In this document: one piece after another, positions 44,588 through 53,002 of the stretch | Position numbering within the stretch: the stretch's first letter is position 1 | Layout of the letters: the number at the start of each line of letters is the position of its first letter | Assembly (NCBI GenBank): GCA_008125075.1 | Contig: VLTH01000003.1 | Span: forward strand, 631,687 to 695,686 | Source of the DNA: Acetivibrio alkalicellulosi | Lineage (GTDB): Bacteria; Bacillota; Clostridia; Acetivibrionales; Acetivibrionaceae | Length of the DNA stretch: 64,000 bases | Direction: 5' to 3' | Made by a program: the position numbers and the translations under genes | The notes under the pieces: generated by a model | What the model saw: only the letters and a program-made list of their open reading frames with translations | The model's database searches: none | Told to the model about the DNA's origin: nothing

Positions 44588-46816
44588 ATGGATGCATGGC
44601 ATGGATTTAAAAGAGCTGAGTGGTGTGAAGAAATCGACGTGCGAAACTTTATAGATGCAAATTATACACCTTATGAGGGGGATGAAAGTTTTTTATCTCA
44701 ACCTTCAGAAAGAACAAGAAAACTTTGGGAAAAGGTTTCAGAACTATTAAAGAGAGAGAGAGATAATGGTGGTGTTCTTGATGTAGATACTGAAACAATT
44801 TCTACAATTACATCTCATAAAACAGGATATATTGACAGGGAATTAGAGATAATTGTGGGGATTCAGACAGATGCGCCACTAAAAAGATCTGTTATGCCTT
44901 TTGGGGGAATGCGCATGGTTATTAAAGGTGCGCAGGCATATGGTAAGGATATTTCTCCTGATATAGTGGAAATTTTTACAAATTTTAGAAAAACTCACAA
45001 CGATGGAGTATATGATGCTTATACACCTGAAATGAAAAGAGCAAAGAAAGCAGGAATAATAACTGGACTTCCTGATGCCTATGGAAGAGGAAGAATTATA
45101 GGTGATTATAGGAGGCTTCCTCTATATGGAGCTGACAGACTTATAGCAGAAAAGGAATATGAAATGGTTAATCTGGAATTTGACTATATTGACCACGCAA
45201 CTGTCAGGAATAGAGAGGAAATAGCAGAGCAGATAAGAGCTTTAAAGTTTCTAAAAGAAATGGCATTAAGTTATGGTTATGATATATCCATGCCGGCAAA
45301 GGATAGTAAGGAAGCAGTCCAGTGGTTATATTTTGCATACCTTGGAGCAATAAAAGAGCAAAATGGTGCTGCAATGAGTTTGGGAAGGGTATCAACATTC
45401 TTAGATATTTACTTTGAAAGGGATTTAAATGAAGGAAAAATCACTGAAGAACAGGTACAGGAATTGATTGACCAGTTGGTTATCAAACTAAGGCTGGTAA
45501 GATTTTTAAGAACCCCGGATTATGAGAAACTCTTTAGCGGAGATCCTACCTGGGTAACTGAAAGTATAGGTGGAATGTCTCTAGATGGAAGGACACTGGT
45601 TACTAAATCATCATTTAGAATGCTAAACACTTTATTTAATTTAGGACCGTCACCTGAACCAAATTTGACAGTACTTTGGTCGGTAAATCTTCCTGATGGA
45701 TTTAAAAGGTTTTGTTCAAGGGCGTCTATTCATACCAGCTCAATACAGTATGAAAGTGATGATATAATGAGACATTATTGGGGAGACGATTATGGAATTG
45801 CCTGTTGTGTTTCAGCTATGAGAATGGGAAAACAGATGCAGTTTTTTGGTGCTAGGTGTAATTTGGCTAAAGCACTTCTTTATGCGATAAACGGTGGAAG
45901 AGATGAAATCACAGGTAATCAGGTTGCACCAATGTTTGCGGAGGTTGATACAGAGTACTTAGATTATGATGATGTAATGAAGCGTTTTGATATGGTTTTG
46001 GATTGGGTTGCAAGGCTTTATATGAATACTTTAAACATAATCCATTACATGCATGACAAATATTCTTATGAAAGGCTTCAGATGGCATTTCACGACAGGG
46101 AAGTTTTACGGACGATGGCTTGTGGTATTGCTGGATTATCAGTTGTTACAGATTCATTGAGTGCAATAAAATATGCTAGAGTAAAACCTTTGAGAAATGA
46201 AAATAAAATTGTTGTAGATTATGAAGTAGAAGGTGACTATCCCAAATATGGAAATAATGATGCTCGTGTTGATTCAATTGCAACAAATATTGTTAAAATA
46301 TTTATGGATAAGCTTAGAAAACAGAGAACATATAGAAACTCAACACCCACATTATCAATACTAACAATCACATCAAACGTTGTATATGGAGAAAAAACAG
46401 GAAACACTCCTGATGGAAGAAAGAAAGGAGAGCCTTTGGCACCTGGAGCAAATCCAATGCATGGGAGGGACATAAAAGGCGCTTTAGCAGTACTAAGTAG
46501 CATCGCAAAGCTTCCTTACGAATATGCACAGGATGGAATATCCTACACTTTTTCTGTTATACCAAAAGCATTAGGCCGAGAAGAAGAGGCAAGAGTAAAC
46601 AATTTAACAGCTCTTCTAGACGGGTATTTCAAGGAAGGCGGGCACCATATCAATATTAATGTATTCGAAAAGGAGACTCTTTTAGATGCAATGGAGCATC
46701 CTGAAAAATATCCTCAATTAACTATAAGAGTATCTGGGTATGCGGTAAACTTTATAAAACTAACAAGGGAGCAACAGCTTGATGTTATAAACAGGACAAT
46801 TCATGAAAAAATATAA
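44588..46816 (+). CDS. pflB: Formate C-acetyltransferase (pyruvate formate-lyase)
   Basis: 742 residues from ATG 44588 (gaaaggcgatg upstream). The adjacent catalytic Cys406-Cys407 lie in [12 protein letters not shown] and the glycyl-radical Gly717 in [17 protein letters not shown] near the end. Other blocks are [14 protein letters not shown] and PFGGMRMV. It converts pyruvate and CoA to acetyl-CoA and formate under anoxia. pflA follows by 18 bases. Confidence 0.97.
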   Translation: MDAWHGFKRAEWCEEIDVRNFIDANYTPYEGDESFLSQPSERTRKLWEKVSELLKRERDNGGVLDVDTETISTITSHKTGYIDRELEIIVGIQTDAPLKRSVMPFGGMRMVIKGAQAYGKDISPDIVEIFTNFRKTHNDGVYDAYTPEMKRAKKAGIITGLPDAYGRGRIIGDYRRLPLYGADRLIAEKEYEMVNLEFDYIDHATVRNREEIAEQIRALKFLKEMALSYGYDISMPAKDSKEAVQWLYFAYLGAIKEQNGAAMSLGRVSTFLDIYFERDLNEGKITEEQVQELIDQLVIKLRLVRFLRTPDYEKLFSGDPTWVTESIGGMSLDGRTLVTKSSFRMLNTLFNLGPSPEPNLTVLWSVNLPDGFKRFCSRASIHTSSIQYESDDIMRHYWGDDYGIACCVSAMRMGKQMQFFGARCNLAKALLYAINGGRDEITGNQVAPMFAEVDTEYLDYDDVMKRFDMVLDWVARLYMNTLNIIHYMHDKYSYERLQMAFHDREVLRTMACGIAGLSVVTDSLSAIKYARVKPLRNENKIVVDYEVEGDYPKYGNNDARVDSIATNIVKIFMDKLRKQRTYRNSTPTLSILTITSNVVYGEKTGNTPDGRKKGEPLAPGANPMHGRDIKGALAVLSSIAKLPYEYAQDGISYTFSVIPKALGREEEARVNNLTALLDGYFKEGGHHININVFEKETLLDAMEHPEKYPQLTIRVSGYAVNFIKLTREQQLDVINRTIHEKI

Positions 46817-46834
46817 TTTGTGGGGAGGCAAAGT

Positions 46835-47548
46835 ATGACTATAAAGGGCAGAATACATTCTTTTGAGTCTTTTGGCACTTTAGATGGACCGGGGATAAGA
46901 TTTGTTGTATTTATGCAAGGGTGTCCCCTAAGATGCCTTTACTGTCATAACAGAGATATGTGGGACAGTAAAGGGGGCAAGGAATATACAGCTAGCGAAG
47001 TCATTGATGAGATGAAAAAATATATTAACTACATTAAGTTTTCAAATGGAGGAATAACGGTAACAGGGGGAGAACCCCTGATGCAGGCCGAGTTTGTAAG
47101 TGAAGTTTTTAAGCTTGCAAAAGAGATGAATGTTCATACTGCAATTGACACAAGTGGTTTTGCAGATATAGATAAACTAGGAAGCTTACTAAAAAGTACC
47201 GATTTAGTTTTGCTGGACATAAAACATGTTGATGAAGAAAAACATAAGAAAATTGCAGGCGTTGAAAATGATAAAATAAAGAAATTTGCCACATTTGTTT
47301 CTGATCAAGGAATACCTATATGGATAAGATATGTTCTTGTTCCAGGATTGACAGATGATGAAAATGATCTAATAAAGACACGGGAATTTATACAGGAGTT
47401 AAAAACTGTACAAAATATAGAGGTTTTGCCATACCACTCAATGGGAGTATATAAGTGGGAAAAATTAGGGCGCAAGTATCAGCTTGAAGGAACAAAAGAA
47501 CCTTCTTCTTTAGATATAAAAAAAGCCAAAGAAATATTAAAAATATAA
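46835..47548 (+). CDS. pflA: Pyruvate formate-lyase activating enzyme
   Basis: 237 residues from ATG 46835 (ggggaggc upstream). A radical-SAM Cx3Cx2C cluster (QGCPLRCLYCHN) is near residue 30, with GGITVTGGEPLMQ and VLLDIKHVDEEKHKK. It generates the glycyl radical on PflB. Length and neighbours are as expected. Confidence 0.97.
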   Translation: MTIKGRIHSFESFGTLDGPGIRFVVFMQGCPLRCLYCHNRDMWDSKGGKEYTASEVIDEMKKYINYIKFSNGGITVTGGEPLMQAEFVSEVFKLAKEMNVHTAIDTSGFADIDKLGSLLKSTDLVLLDIKHVDEEKHKKIAGVENDKIKKFATFVSDQGIPIWIRYVLVPGLTDDENDLIKTREFIQELKTVQNIEVLPYHSMGVYKWEKLGRKYQLEGTKEPSSLDIKKAKEILKI

Positions 47549-47595
47549 CATAATGGCAAAAACTGCACTTGTATAAAGGAAAGCTAAGTATGCAT

Positions 47596-47626
47596 CTTCA
47601 GGTGGAGAAGCTTTATCCACCTGAAG
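47596..47626. repeat. Palindromic repeat, copy 1
   Basis: CTTCAGGTGGA (47596-47606) pairs perfectly with TCCACCTGAAG (47616-47626). A close copy lies at 62233-62262. It sits between the convergent pflA and exonuclease genes and lacks a T run. Confidence 0.8.
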
Positions 47627-47646
47627 TTAGAAGCAGTATAAGTTTC

Positions 47647-48273
47647 TTAAACATCATTAGCTTTATTGGGGCTAAGAACTATTTTCGAATTACTTTTTAG
47701 TTGTTTGTTTTGTTTTAGTTTAATAGGCTCAAATAATTCAACATTGACTTTGTCAAATATTTTTATAAATATTTGGGCAGTGTACTGGGCATCTGCTAAA
47801 GCTCTATGAAAACTATCGTCGATTTCTATTTCTGTTAATTTAAGAGCATTTTCAAGGCTGTATCTTTGTCCTGGAGGAAGTTGGAATATGGTTGAAAACT
47901 GTTTTTGTAAATCTATATTTTTTTTCAACCAGCCAGTTGTTACACGATTATATTTACAATTTAAACATAGATTGTATATGTCATCATGACCCCAGCTTAT
48001 TAATATACTGTCTGTTCCAATCCAATCTATAAAATCCTTAATAACATATTTAAAAAATTCAGCTTTATTTATATCTTCCTGGGATATTTGGGTTTTTCTT
48101 TTTACCAATGAAAAAAGCTTTTTAAAATATTTAGGTTTAATAAAAGATTGGAATTTTCCTATCTCATTTAAGCTAACATCAAGCTTTATTGCTCCAATTT
48201 CAATAATTTCGTTGGGGAGCTTATTTTTAAATGGCTTACTATTTAGTTCTAAATCAAAAATTATGTAGTGCAT
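47647..48273 (-). CDS. DnaQ-like 3'-5' exonuclease (DEDDh family)
   Basis: 208 residues. ExoI motif FDLELNS with EIIEIGAIKLD, ExoII-like GTDSILISWGHDD, and ExoIII HRALADAQYTA with the DEDDh His and Asp. It is a free-standing exonuclease of the type related to KapD/ERI-1-like proteins; the substrate (RNA or DNA) cannot be told. No partner gene is adjacent. Confidence 0.85.
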   Translation of the reverse strand: MHYIIFDLELNSKPFKNKLPNEIIEIGAIKLDVSLNEIGKFQSFIKPKYFKKLFSLVKRKTQISQEDINKAEFFKYVIKDFIDWIGTDSILISWGHDDIYNLCLNCKYNRVTTGWLKKNIDLQKQFSTIFQLPPGQRYSLENALKLTEIEIDDSFHRALADAQYTAQIFIKIFDKVNVELFEPIKLKQNKQLKSNSKIVLSPNKANDV

Positions 48274-48364
48274 ATATAATCTCTTTTCTTAATAATATTT
48301 TTGTTTTAATAGTATTATTCTCAAAAAGTTTGACTTTTAGTAAAAAATTAAGAGTAATATTAAA

Positions 48365-48393
48365 TTGAAAGACATAGATTTTTATAGTATAAG
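48365..48393 (+). promoter_or_regulatory. Promoter of the candidate structured RNA
   Basis: TTGAAA, exactly 17 bases, TATAAG: five of six consensus bases at each element. Predicted start near 48400. Confidence 0.65.
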
Positions 48394-48399
48394 ATAACT

Positions 48400-49098
48400 T
48401 TAACACATTATTAATTGAAAAGGGAGAATATATTAAAAAAAATTGCTATTTTTAAAAAACAAATAGAGCTCGTAATGATCTTCGCTACAGCTAGTACAAA
48501 TCCTTACGTACCTATATGCAACCTTGCGGCTACATATAAGCATTACACAACCTGTACTAACCTTTGCTCGACCAACAAGGATTCCTTAGAAGCCTGATAC
48601 AACCGTTAGGCTATATCAAACCTCCAGAAGCAGATACAAAAACAGAAAACCAACAACAAACTTACACAATTTCCAATCTAAACTCTGCATTCCTGCGGAA
48701 CCCTTGATGATCTTAGCTCGAATATTATATATCCCTTTCAACCATACTGCAACACTTAAGTGCTACAATATAGCTTTACAGGACACATAACACTCTTCCC
48801 TCCAGCTAATATTGAGCCTTTTCGTCAACTACCGAACGAAACCCAATATTAACTTTTGGCCGACTATTATAAAGCCATGCTTTGACCTTATAATAATCTT
48901 GGCTCAACCATTACGAACCCTACGCTATTATTATGGTCCAATATAAATTTTATATTCCTGGTAAAATTATGAAATAAAATAAATTAATAAAACGTTCATA
49001 GAATATTAAATATTTAATTGTAATATTAATATATAATAGGTTTAAACCTTTAACATACATTCCCTGAAAAGAGCCCTTATTAAAGGCTCTTTTTTTTA
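48400..49098 (+). ncRNA. Candidate large structured non-coding RNA (~700 nt)
   Basis: No convincing gene lies between the exonuclease and 49282. A good promoter and a strong terminator delimit a ~700-nt unit. Inside, an 8-bp long-range stem TCGTAATG (48470-48477) / CATTACGA (48909-48916) encloses a series of stems. These are TAGTACA/TGTACTA (48492/48553), TATATG/CATATA (48513/48533), AGCCT/AGGCT (48591/48608), TTCC/GGAA (48690/48697), TAATATTG/CAATATTA (48807/48844) with inner TTCGT/ACGAA, and TATTATAA/TTATAATA (48865/48888). Base composition is richer in C than the flanks. I do not recognise a named family; tmRNA, RNase P and 6S motifs are absent. A 60-codon frame over its 5' part lacks coding character. 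Confidence 0.55.
49067..49098 (+). terminator. Terminator of the structured RNA unit
   Basis: aaaagagcc (49067-49075), a 9-base loop, ggctcttttttttt: a strong plus-strand intrinsic terminator with no gene directly upstream. Confidence 0.9.
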
Positions 49099-49153
49099 AG
49101 GTTTTGGAAGGAGATTAATAATTTATGTAGAATACTTTTATACTATTCTTCTC

Positions 49154-49182
49154 AAAAAGTTTGCTTTTTTAGCAAACTTTTT
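49154..49182. repeat. 11-bp A/T-flanked hairpin
   Basis: AAAAAGTTTGC (49154-49164) pairs with GCAAACTTTTT (49172-49182). Terminator-like in both directions. Its left part is a copy of sequence at 48318-48332. Confidence 0.7.
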
Positions 49183-49204
49183 AGAAGATATAGTTCCTCT
49201 GTTT

Positions 49205-49249
49205 ATCGCAGCGGAACTTAACTACTATGATTGCAGCTTCCGCTGCGAT
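49205..49249. promoter_or_regulatory. 12-bp inverted repeat overlapping a promoter
   Basis: ATCGCAGCGGAA (49205-49216) and TTCCGCTGCGAT (49238-49249) are perfect reverse complements. The right arm lies between TTGCAG (49231-49236) and TATAAA (49254-49259), which are 17 bases apart, so it could be an operator or an RNA hairpin. A predicted transcript start is near 49266. Confidence 0.6.
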
Positions 49250-49281
49250 ATGGTATAAATAGTTAAAGGGGGGAGAAAACC

Positions 49282-49356
49282 ATGGAGACAGGATGTTTTT
49301 TGTTTGTAGTTGTGATATTAGCGTTAATTACATTGGGTGTCATTGTTTTTATTTAG
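49282..49356 (+). CDS. 24-residue hydrophobic membrane peptide
   Basis: A short frame starting METGCFLF with a very strong aaaggggggag site 7-8 bases upstream and its own promoter. After five residues it is one uninterrupted hydrophobic helix rich in Val, Ile and Leu. Features resemble type I toxin peptides or small membrane regulators. It ends 10 bases before the end of the convergent DUF308-like gene. Expression is not shown by sequence alone. Confidence 0.55.
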   Translation: METGCFLFVVVILALITLGVIVFI

Positions 49357-49365
49357 ATTATATAG

Positions 49366-50127
49366 TCAATTTTGATTTTGTGATAACTCATTATTTTTCC
49401 AATGTTTAAATCTTGAAAAATGTTCTTCACTAATTTGACCAAAATATGCCTTACCATTAAGGTTAATGGAAACCTTAAATCCTTTAGGTAAAATGGTCAT
49501 TTTTTGTTCAATCAATTGAAAATCTTCTTTATTTGCAATATGAAAATCCGATCCTAAACCAATCAATATTATTATTTTATCAGGATATAATCGGGCTTTC
49601 CATATTTGATCCACAAAGCTTTTTACTTGTAATCGTATAATATCATTTTCTAACTTCATATTTGCTTTTATTATACTATTAATAATCTGATCCATAGCGT
49701 TAATTTCATCATCAGTCGGTTTTTCAATATTTTTGCTACAAAATTTCTTATATATTTTAAAGTCTTGTACAGCCCAGTATACTTGGAAAAATCCAATCAT
49801 TATAAAGAAAAATCCCAAATCTCCAAAAGTAATGTTTAAAAGGCTTATGATAATATTCCAGGCACCTAAAAAAGCAAAAACTATGCCTTCAAATAATAGA
49901 ATTAATGGTTTGGGTGAAACAATTCTCCATACTCCTTCTATAATGAGAAGAACACCAATTGGAAAAAGAATAAGATTTAAAAAACTGTCATTTAGTCCAG
50001 TTATAGAGTTGCCAATAGCAAAGAATCCCCAAATCAAACTGAATACACCTGCAAAAACCCTATTTTTATATAGGATTCTATATAAAAATATTCTACTAAA
50101 TTTAGAAATATCACTTATTATATCCAT
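49366..50127 (-). CDS. DUF308-like integral membrane protein with cytoplasmic tail
   Basis: 253 residues. Four or five hydrophobic helices in residues 20-120 with Gly-rich HdeD/DUF308-like pattern (AGVFSLIWGFFAIGNSITG, FPIGVLLIIEGVWRIVSPKPLILLFEGIVFAFLGAWNII), then a soluble domain of about 120 residues. The start has agaggtag upstream on this strand. Function unknown. Codons about 13-22 form a perfect 13-bp inverted repeat (50061-50090). Confidence 0.65.
   Translation of the reverse strand: MDIISDISKFSRIFLYRILYKNRVFAGVFSLIWGFFAIGNSITGLNDSFLNLILFPIGVLLIIEGVWRIVSPKPLILLFEGIVFAFLGAWNIIISLLNITFGDLGFFFIMIGFFQVYWAVQDFKIYKKFCSKNIEKPTDDEINAMDQIINSIIKANMKLENDIIRLQVKSFVDQIWKARLYPDKIIILIGLGSDFHIANKEDFQLIEQKMTILPKGFKVSINLNGKAYFGQISEEHFSRFKHWKNNELSQNQN
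50061..50090. repeat. Perfect 13-bp inverted repeat inside membrane-protein gene
   Basis: TATTTTTATATAG (50061-50073), 4-base loop, CTATATAAAAATA (50078-50090), within the 5' part of the DUF308-like coding sequence. Confidence 0.88.
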
Positions 50128-50289
50128 TATGCTACCTCTTTTCTTTTTATTTTATATAATAACTTATCATTAAGATTACTACAAAATTAACAAAAATCCT
50201 TCTTGAATTTAAAATAGATTACATTAAAGTATTTATAATTAAGGAGTAAAATAACGCAAAATATTTAACATACAAACAATATCAATTAA

Positions 50290-50512
50290 TATGATGGCGT
50301 AGGTAGATGAAGAAGGGAAAAACAATGTGATAACTTACACTGACGTAACGGACTAGAACTTTTTTAGAAGAATTAATACATAAGATGCTTAAAGCAATAC
50401 AGATTCAAGCAAAGAAATTGGGTATAGATAGTGAATTTGATAGTTGAAGGGAATATGGAGAATATACCTAGAGGGGTAGTTGTTGTTAAGGTAATTCATT
50501 AATTTAGGGCTT
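50290..50512 (+). pseudogene. Eroded RHS-like coding relic
   Basis: Short frame pieces read YDGVGR, then one base shifted V-DEEGKNNVITYTDVTD, then FLEELIHKMLKAIQ..KKLGIDSEF and finally VEGNMENIPRGVVVVKVIH, separated by stops and shifts. The first two resemble an RHS/YD repeat, which fits the toxin gene downstream. No intact gene. The assignment is tentative; the rest of 50128-50608 holds only the toxin promoter. Confidence 0.4.
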
Positions 50513-50542
50513 AATTTCCCCTTTAAGTGTTTAAATTATAGA

Positions 50543-50571
50543 TAGACATATTTTCCCTCTAATGATATAAT
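50543..50571 (+). promoter_or_regulatory. Promoter of the toxin-immunity pair
   Basis: TAGACA, exactly 17 bases, TATAAT; predicted start near 50578, leaving a 30-base leader before ATG 50609. Confidence 0.65.
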
Positions 50572-50608
50572 AGCTTTGAAAATAATGGATAAAGAAGGTG
50601 GAGGGGAG

Positions 50609-51247
50609 ATGAGCAATTCTAAAGCATTTGCAGAATCAAAAGATGATATTATGAGTCAAAGTATTGATGTCAAAATTAATACTATAAAAAGTATAGAGAA
50701 AATGACGGTGGCTGGTGATATTAGTAAAGAAGAGGGAAGATACATAATTGAGTCTACTATTGCAGCAAAGAGTATTAAAAAGTCGAAAGAAGCAATTAAT
50801 TATAAATATATACCAAAGTCTGATGGAAGTTGGTTAGGAGAAGAGGGAAATTCAAAGTGGATACCAAACAAAGATAAAATTCCTGGCAAGATGAATCCTG
50901 ATGAAAAAACTTGGGAGCAAATATTAAATACTTATGAAATTGATGGTATTGAATACAGTGAAGGAGAACCAAATTTTATAGTAATATCAAGAGGTACTGT
51001 AGATATAGAAGGATTTTCAGAAGATCGTGACAAAAATTTTACAAAGGCAGATGAAGCTGAAGCAAGGAAGCGAGGATGTTCTTCAGAAGAAGTATTTGAT
51101 TGGAGAAAAGAAAACAGGTATACTTGGCACGAAAGAAAAAATTGCAAAACCATGGATAAAGTACCTTCTGAAGTCCATAACAATATGTCTCATTCAGGAG
51201 GAATATCACAAAAGAAGAAAGAGATTAGTTTGGAGGAATGGTTATGA
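50609..51247 (+). CDS. WHH-type HNH/ENDO VII nuclease toxin-like protein
   Basis: 212 residues from ATG 50609 (gaaggtgg upstream). No signal peptide or membrane helix. The C-terminal 45 residues carry the WHH nuclease pattern: YTWHE near residue 171, CKTMDKVPSEVHNNMSHSGG after it. These match the conserved W-H, H and H-x-GG positions of polymorphic-toxin nucleases. The N-terminal half is helical and unrecognised. It overlaps the next gene by ATGA. Probably the tip or an orphan form of an RHS/contact-dependent toxin that cuts DNA. Confidence 0.75.
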   Translation: MSNSKAFAESKDDIMSQSIDVKINTIKSIEKMTVAGDISKEEGRYIIESTIAAKSIKKSKEAINYKYIPKSDGSWLGEEGNSKWIPNKDKIPGKMNPDEKTWEQILNTYEIDGIEYSEGEPNFIVISRGTVDIEGFSEDRDKNFTKADEAEARKRGCSSEEVFDWRKENRYTWHERKNCKTMDKVPSEVHNNMSHSGGISQKKKEISLEEWL

Positions 51248-51696
51248 TTGAACTAAATGATGAAGTATTTGGCAAAATGCAATATGATTCATCTTGGGTA
51301 AGAAAAGAAAAATATACTATTTTGGGAAAAGAATTAGATATAAGAATAGTTGCTAAAGCATATGAAGGACAAGGAATATTAGACATTCAAAGAAAAGCTT
51401 TTATTGAATTTAAAGAGAATTTTGATCAATTTGAAGAAGATATTCCAGCTAAATTATTGAAATATTATTTGGAGAATTATGAAAATATTTCAGAAATGTG
51501 TAATATTCCAGAAAAAATTGACAAGGATCACATAACTCAAGATTTAATTGTAAAGTTAGTAAAGGTGAAGACTATATATTTTGGCAGAAAAGGAGAATAT
51601 GGCTATTTGTGTGATTGTATTTGGGAACAAGAGCATGGAATTGCAATTATTTTGTCGAGCGGCATTACTATCGATGAACAAGATACTCTTATTTAG
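51244..51696 (+). CDS. Putative immunity protein (DUF6985/DUF2262-like)
   Basis: 150 residues from ATG 51244 with ggagg 7 bases upstream, overlapping the nuclease stop. The C-terminal block YGYLCDCIWEQEHGIAIILSSGITIDEQDTLI has the CxWxxEHG pattern seen in DUF6985/DUF2262-type proteins that often pair with polymorphic toxins. Role as cognate immunity is inferred from coupling, order and size. Confidence 0.7.
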   Translation: MIELNDEVFGKMQYDSSWVRKEKYTILGKELDIRIVAKAYEGQGILDIQRKAFIEFKENFDQFEEDIPAKLLKYYLENYENISEMCNIPEKIDKDHITQDLIVKLVKVKTIYFGRKGEYGYLCDCIWEQEHGIAIILSSGITIDEQDTLI

Positions 51697-51787
51697 TATG
51701 ATTCGATATTGACCGATAGTGTAAAAATCTTTTATCCTTACATACACAAGGGTTTAAGGGGTATGATTGAATCCGAATTTCAAAGTA

Positions 51788-51820
51788 TTGACAAATAGAA
51801 AATACGGGTATAAGTATAAT
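51788..51820 (+). promoter_or_regulatory. Consensus promoter elements before the 36-residue peptide gene
   Basis: Perfect TTGACA (51788-51793) and perfect TATAAT (51815-51820) but 21 bases apart; an alternative TATAAG (51809) gives 15. Spacing is unusual, so strength is uncertain. Confidence 0.45.
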
Positions 51821-51890
51821 ATGCTTTAAGTAAATAGGATATTTGAAACTTTTTTTAGATTAAATTATTATTGAAAAAGGAGGTGTAAAA

Positions 51891-52001
51891 ATGTACACGA
51901 AGGACAGAACTAAAAAAATATTAGAATGGATGATTGGTAACAATAATATTGGAGGTTTATTCGTGTTATTTAAATTACCATTACAATTTAATTGTTTTTA
52001 G
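51891..52001 (+). CDS. Orphan 36-residue peptide
   Basis: Starts MYTKDRTKKILEWM with an excellent aaaaaggaggtg site. The first half is a basic amphipathic helix; the second half is hydrophobic (GGLFVLFKLPLQFNCF) and ends with a Cys next to the last residue. A peptide precursor, small membrane peptide or leader peptide are possible. No processing or export gene lies beside it. The unit ends at the terminator 52167-52196. Confidence 0.5.
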   Translation: MYTKDRTKKILEWMIGNNNIGGLFVLFKLPLQFNCF

Positions 52002-52166
52002 AGTAGTTTTGGCCGAAGGGTGCTGTACCTATAGCGTGCAAATTATTAAAAAGTATACCTAACTAATTATAGAATGCATATAAAAAAATCTTTTAGATGA
52101 AGATACTAGAGAAAAGAATTAAAATAAATTGAGAATGTAAGAGATACTTTTATGGGAATTTTTATC

Positions 52167-52196
52167 AACACAGGTAAACAAGCCTGTGTTTTTTGT
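52167..52196 (+). terminator. Terminator of the 36-residue peptide unit
   Basis: AACACAGG (52167-52174) pairs with CCTGTGTT (52183-52190), then a T run. The 165 bases between the peptide stop and this hairpin hold no gene but could be a structured 3' region. Confidence 0.8.
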
Positions 52197-52245
52197 TGTG
52201 CTTTTATGGTGTGTGAATTATGGAAATATAAATTTCTCACTTAAT

Positions 52246-52435
52246 ATGATTAGAAATAAACGCCAAAAAATAAATAACATAGAAAAAAAGTAGTATTTCA
52301 ACATCAATTATAGGTGGCTTATGTGGCCTATGCTTAATTAATATCATTAGATATAGTGAAACCAATAATTTCAGGGTTCAATATGATACTACAATAAGTA
52401 CTACAATTACGATAGGTTTAAATAAAATTAGGTAA
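52246..52435 (+). pseudogene. Possible small membrane protein frame-split at an A7 run
   Basis: MIRNKRQKINNIEK is followed by a stop, but removal of one A from the run near 52287 gives a 62-residue protein with a hydrophobic segment (SISTSIIGGLCGLCLINII) and an ordinary C-terminal end. No good ribosome site. It may be noise. Confidence 0.3.
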
Positions 52436-52530
52436 GAAATAAAACCAATAATTTATATACTTTCGAATATAATATAAAAGAAAAAAACTCTCGAAAACCA
52501 CTGTTTTCAAGAGTTTAATCATTCGATATC

Positions 52531-52606
52531 TGGTGCGCCATCGGGGACTCGAACCCAGGGCCCACTGATTAAGAGTCAGTTGCTCTACCAACTGAGCTAA
52601 TAGCGC
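52531..52606 (-). tRNA. tRNA-Lys (CTT)
   Basis: A full cloverleaf on the minus strand: acceptor GCGCTAT paired with ATGGCGC, D arm GCTCAGTTGGTAGAGC, anticodon stem ACTGA/TCAGT around loop CTCTTAA (anticodon CTT, reads AAG), TTCGAGT T loop and encoded CCA. One T-stem pair is a mismatch. Confidence 0.95.
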
Positions 52607-52751
52607 ATATTTTTATCGAACAATTATTAATTATATGATTATTAATATGAATTGTCAATAGTTTTTTGCAAATTTAAATTTTAAAAAATAAGAAAAACAC
52701 TTGTCAAACATAAAAAAAGATGTTACAATATCTAAGCATTAGATTATTTTT

Positions 52752-52838
52752 GCCGAAGTGGTGAAATTGGCAGACGCACTGGACTCAAAATCCAGCGTAC
52801 GTGAGTACATGCCGGTTCGAGTCCGGCCTTCGGCACCA
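52752..52838 (+). tRNA. tRNA-Leu (CAA), integration site
   Basis: A class II tRNA of 87 nt with acceptor GCCGAAG/CTTCGGC, anticodon stem CTGGA/TCCAG around loop CTCAAAA (anticodon CAA), a variable arm and encoded CCA. Its 3' end is directly followed by a decayed integrative element. Confidence 0.95.
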
Positions 52839-52840
52839 AG

Positions 52841-52886
52841 AAAAACAAGGGTTTCAGACATTAACTGGAACCCTTGTTTTTGTTTT
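52841..52886 (+). terminator. Terminator of tRNA-Leu
   Basis: AAAAACAAGGGTT (52841-52853) pairs perfectly with 52869-52881, followed by further T. Confidence 0.85.
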
Positions 52887-52898
52887 ATAGTTATTTTA

Positions 52899-53002
52899 CT
52901 ACCATTTTACTACCGAACTTTTTTGAGTGGAATTTTCTATAAAGTCTTTAAAGCTATAACAAATAAGATTGTTAAGCTTATCAAAAACTTATTATGTGGA
53001 TA
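52899..53002 (-). pseudogene. Integrase 3'-end relic, left copy
   Basis: Last 30-odd codons of a probable tyrosine recombinase (..LNNLICYSFKDF..VVKW, stop at 52899-52901), reading toward tRNA-Leu. The remainder is missing. Confidence 0.5.

Noticed and set aside
48415..48597. 60-codon frame over the 5' part of the structured RNA
   Set aside because: It starts at TTG with the gggag lying inside the frame, its composition is dictated by the stems, and no domain is visible; the structured RNA explains the segment better.
49733..50173. 146-codon plus-strand frame opposite the DUF308-like gene
   Set aside because: No ribosome site and no domain; the minus-strand gene has a good start, membrane helices and a plausible end.
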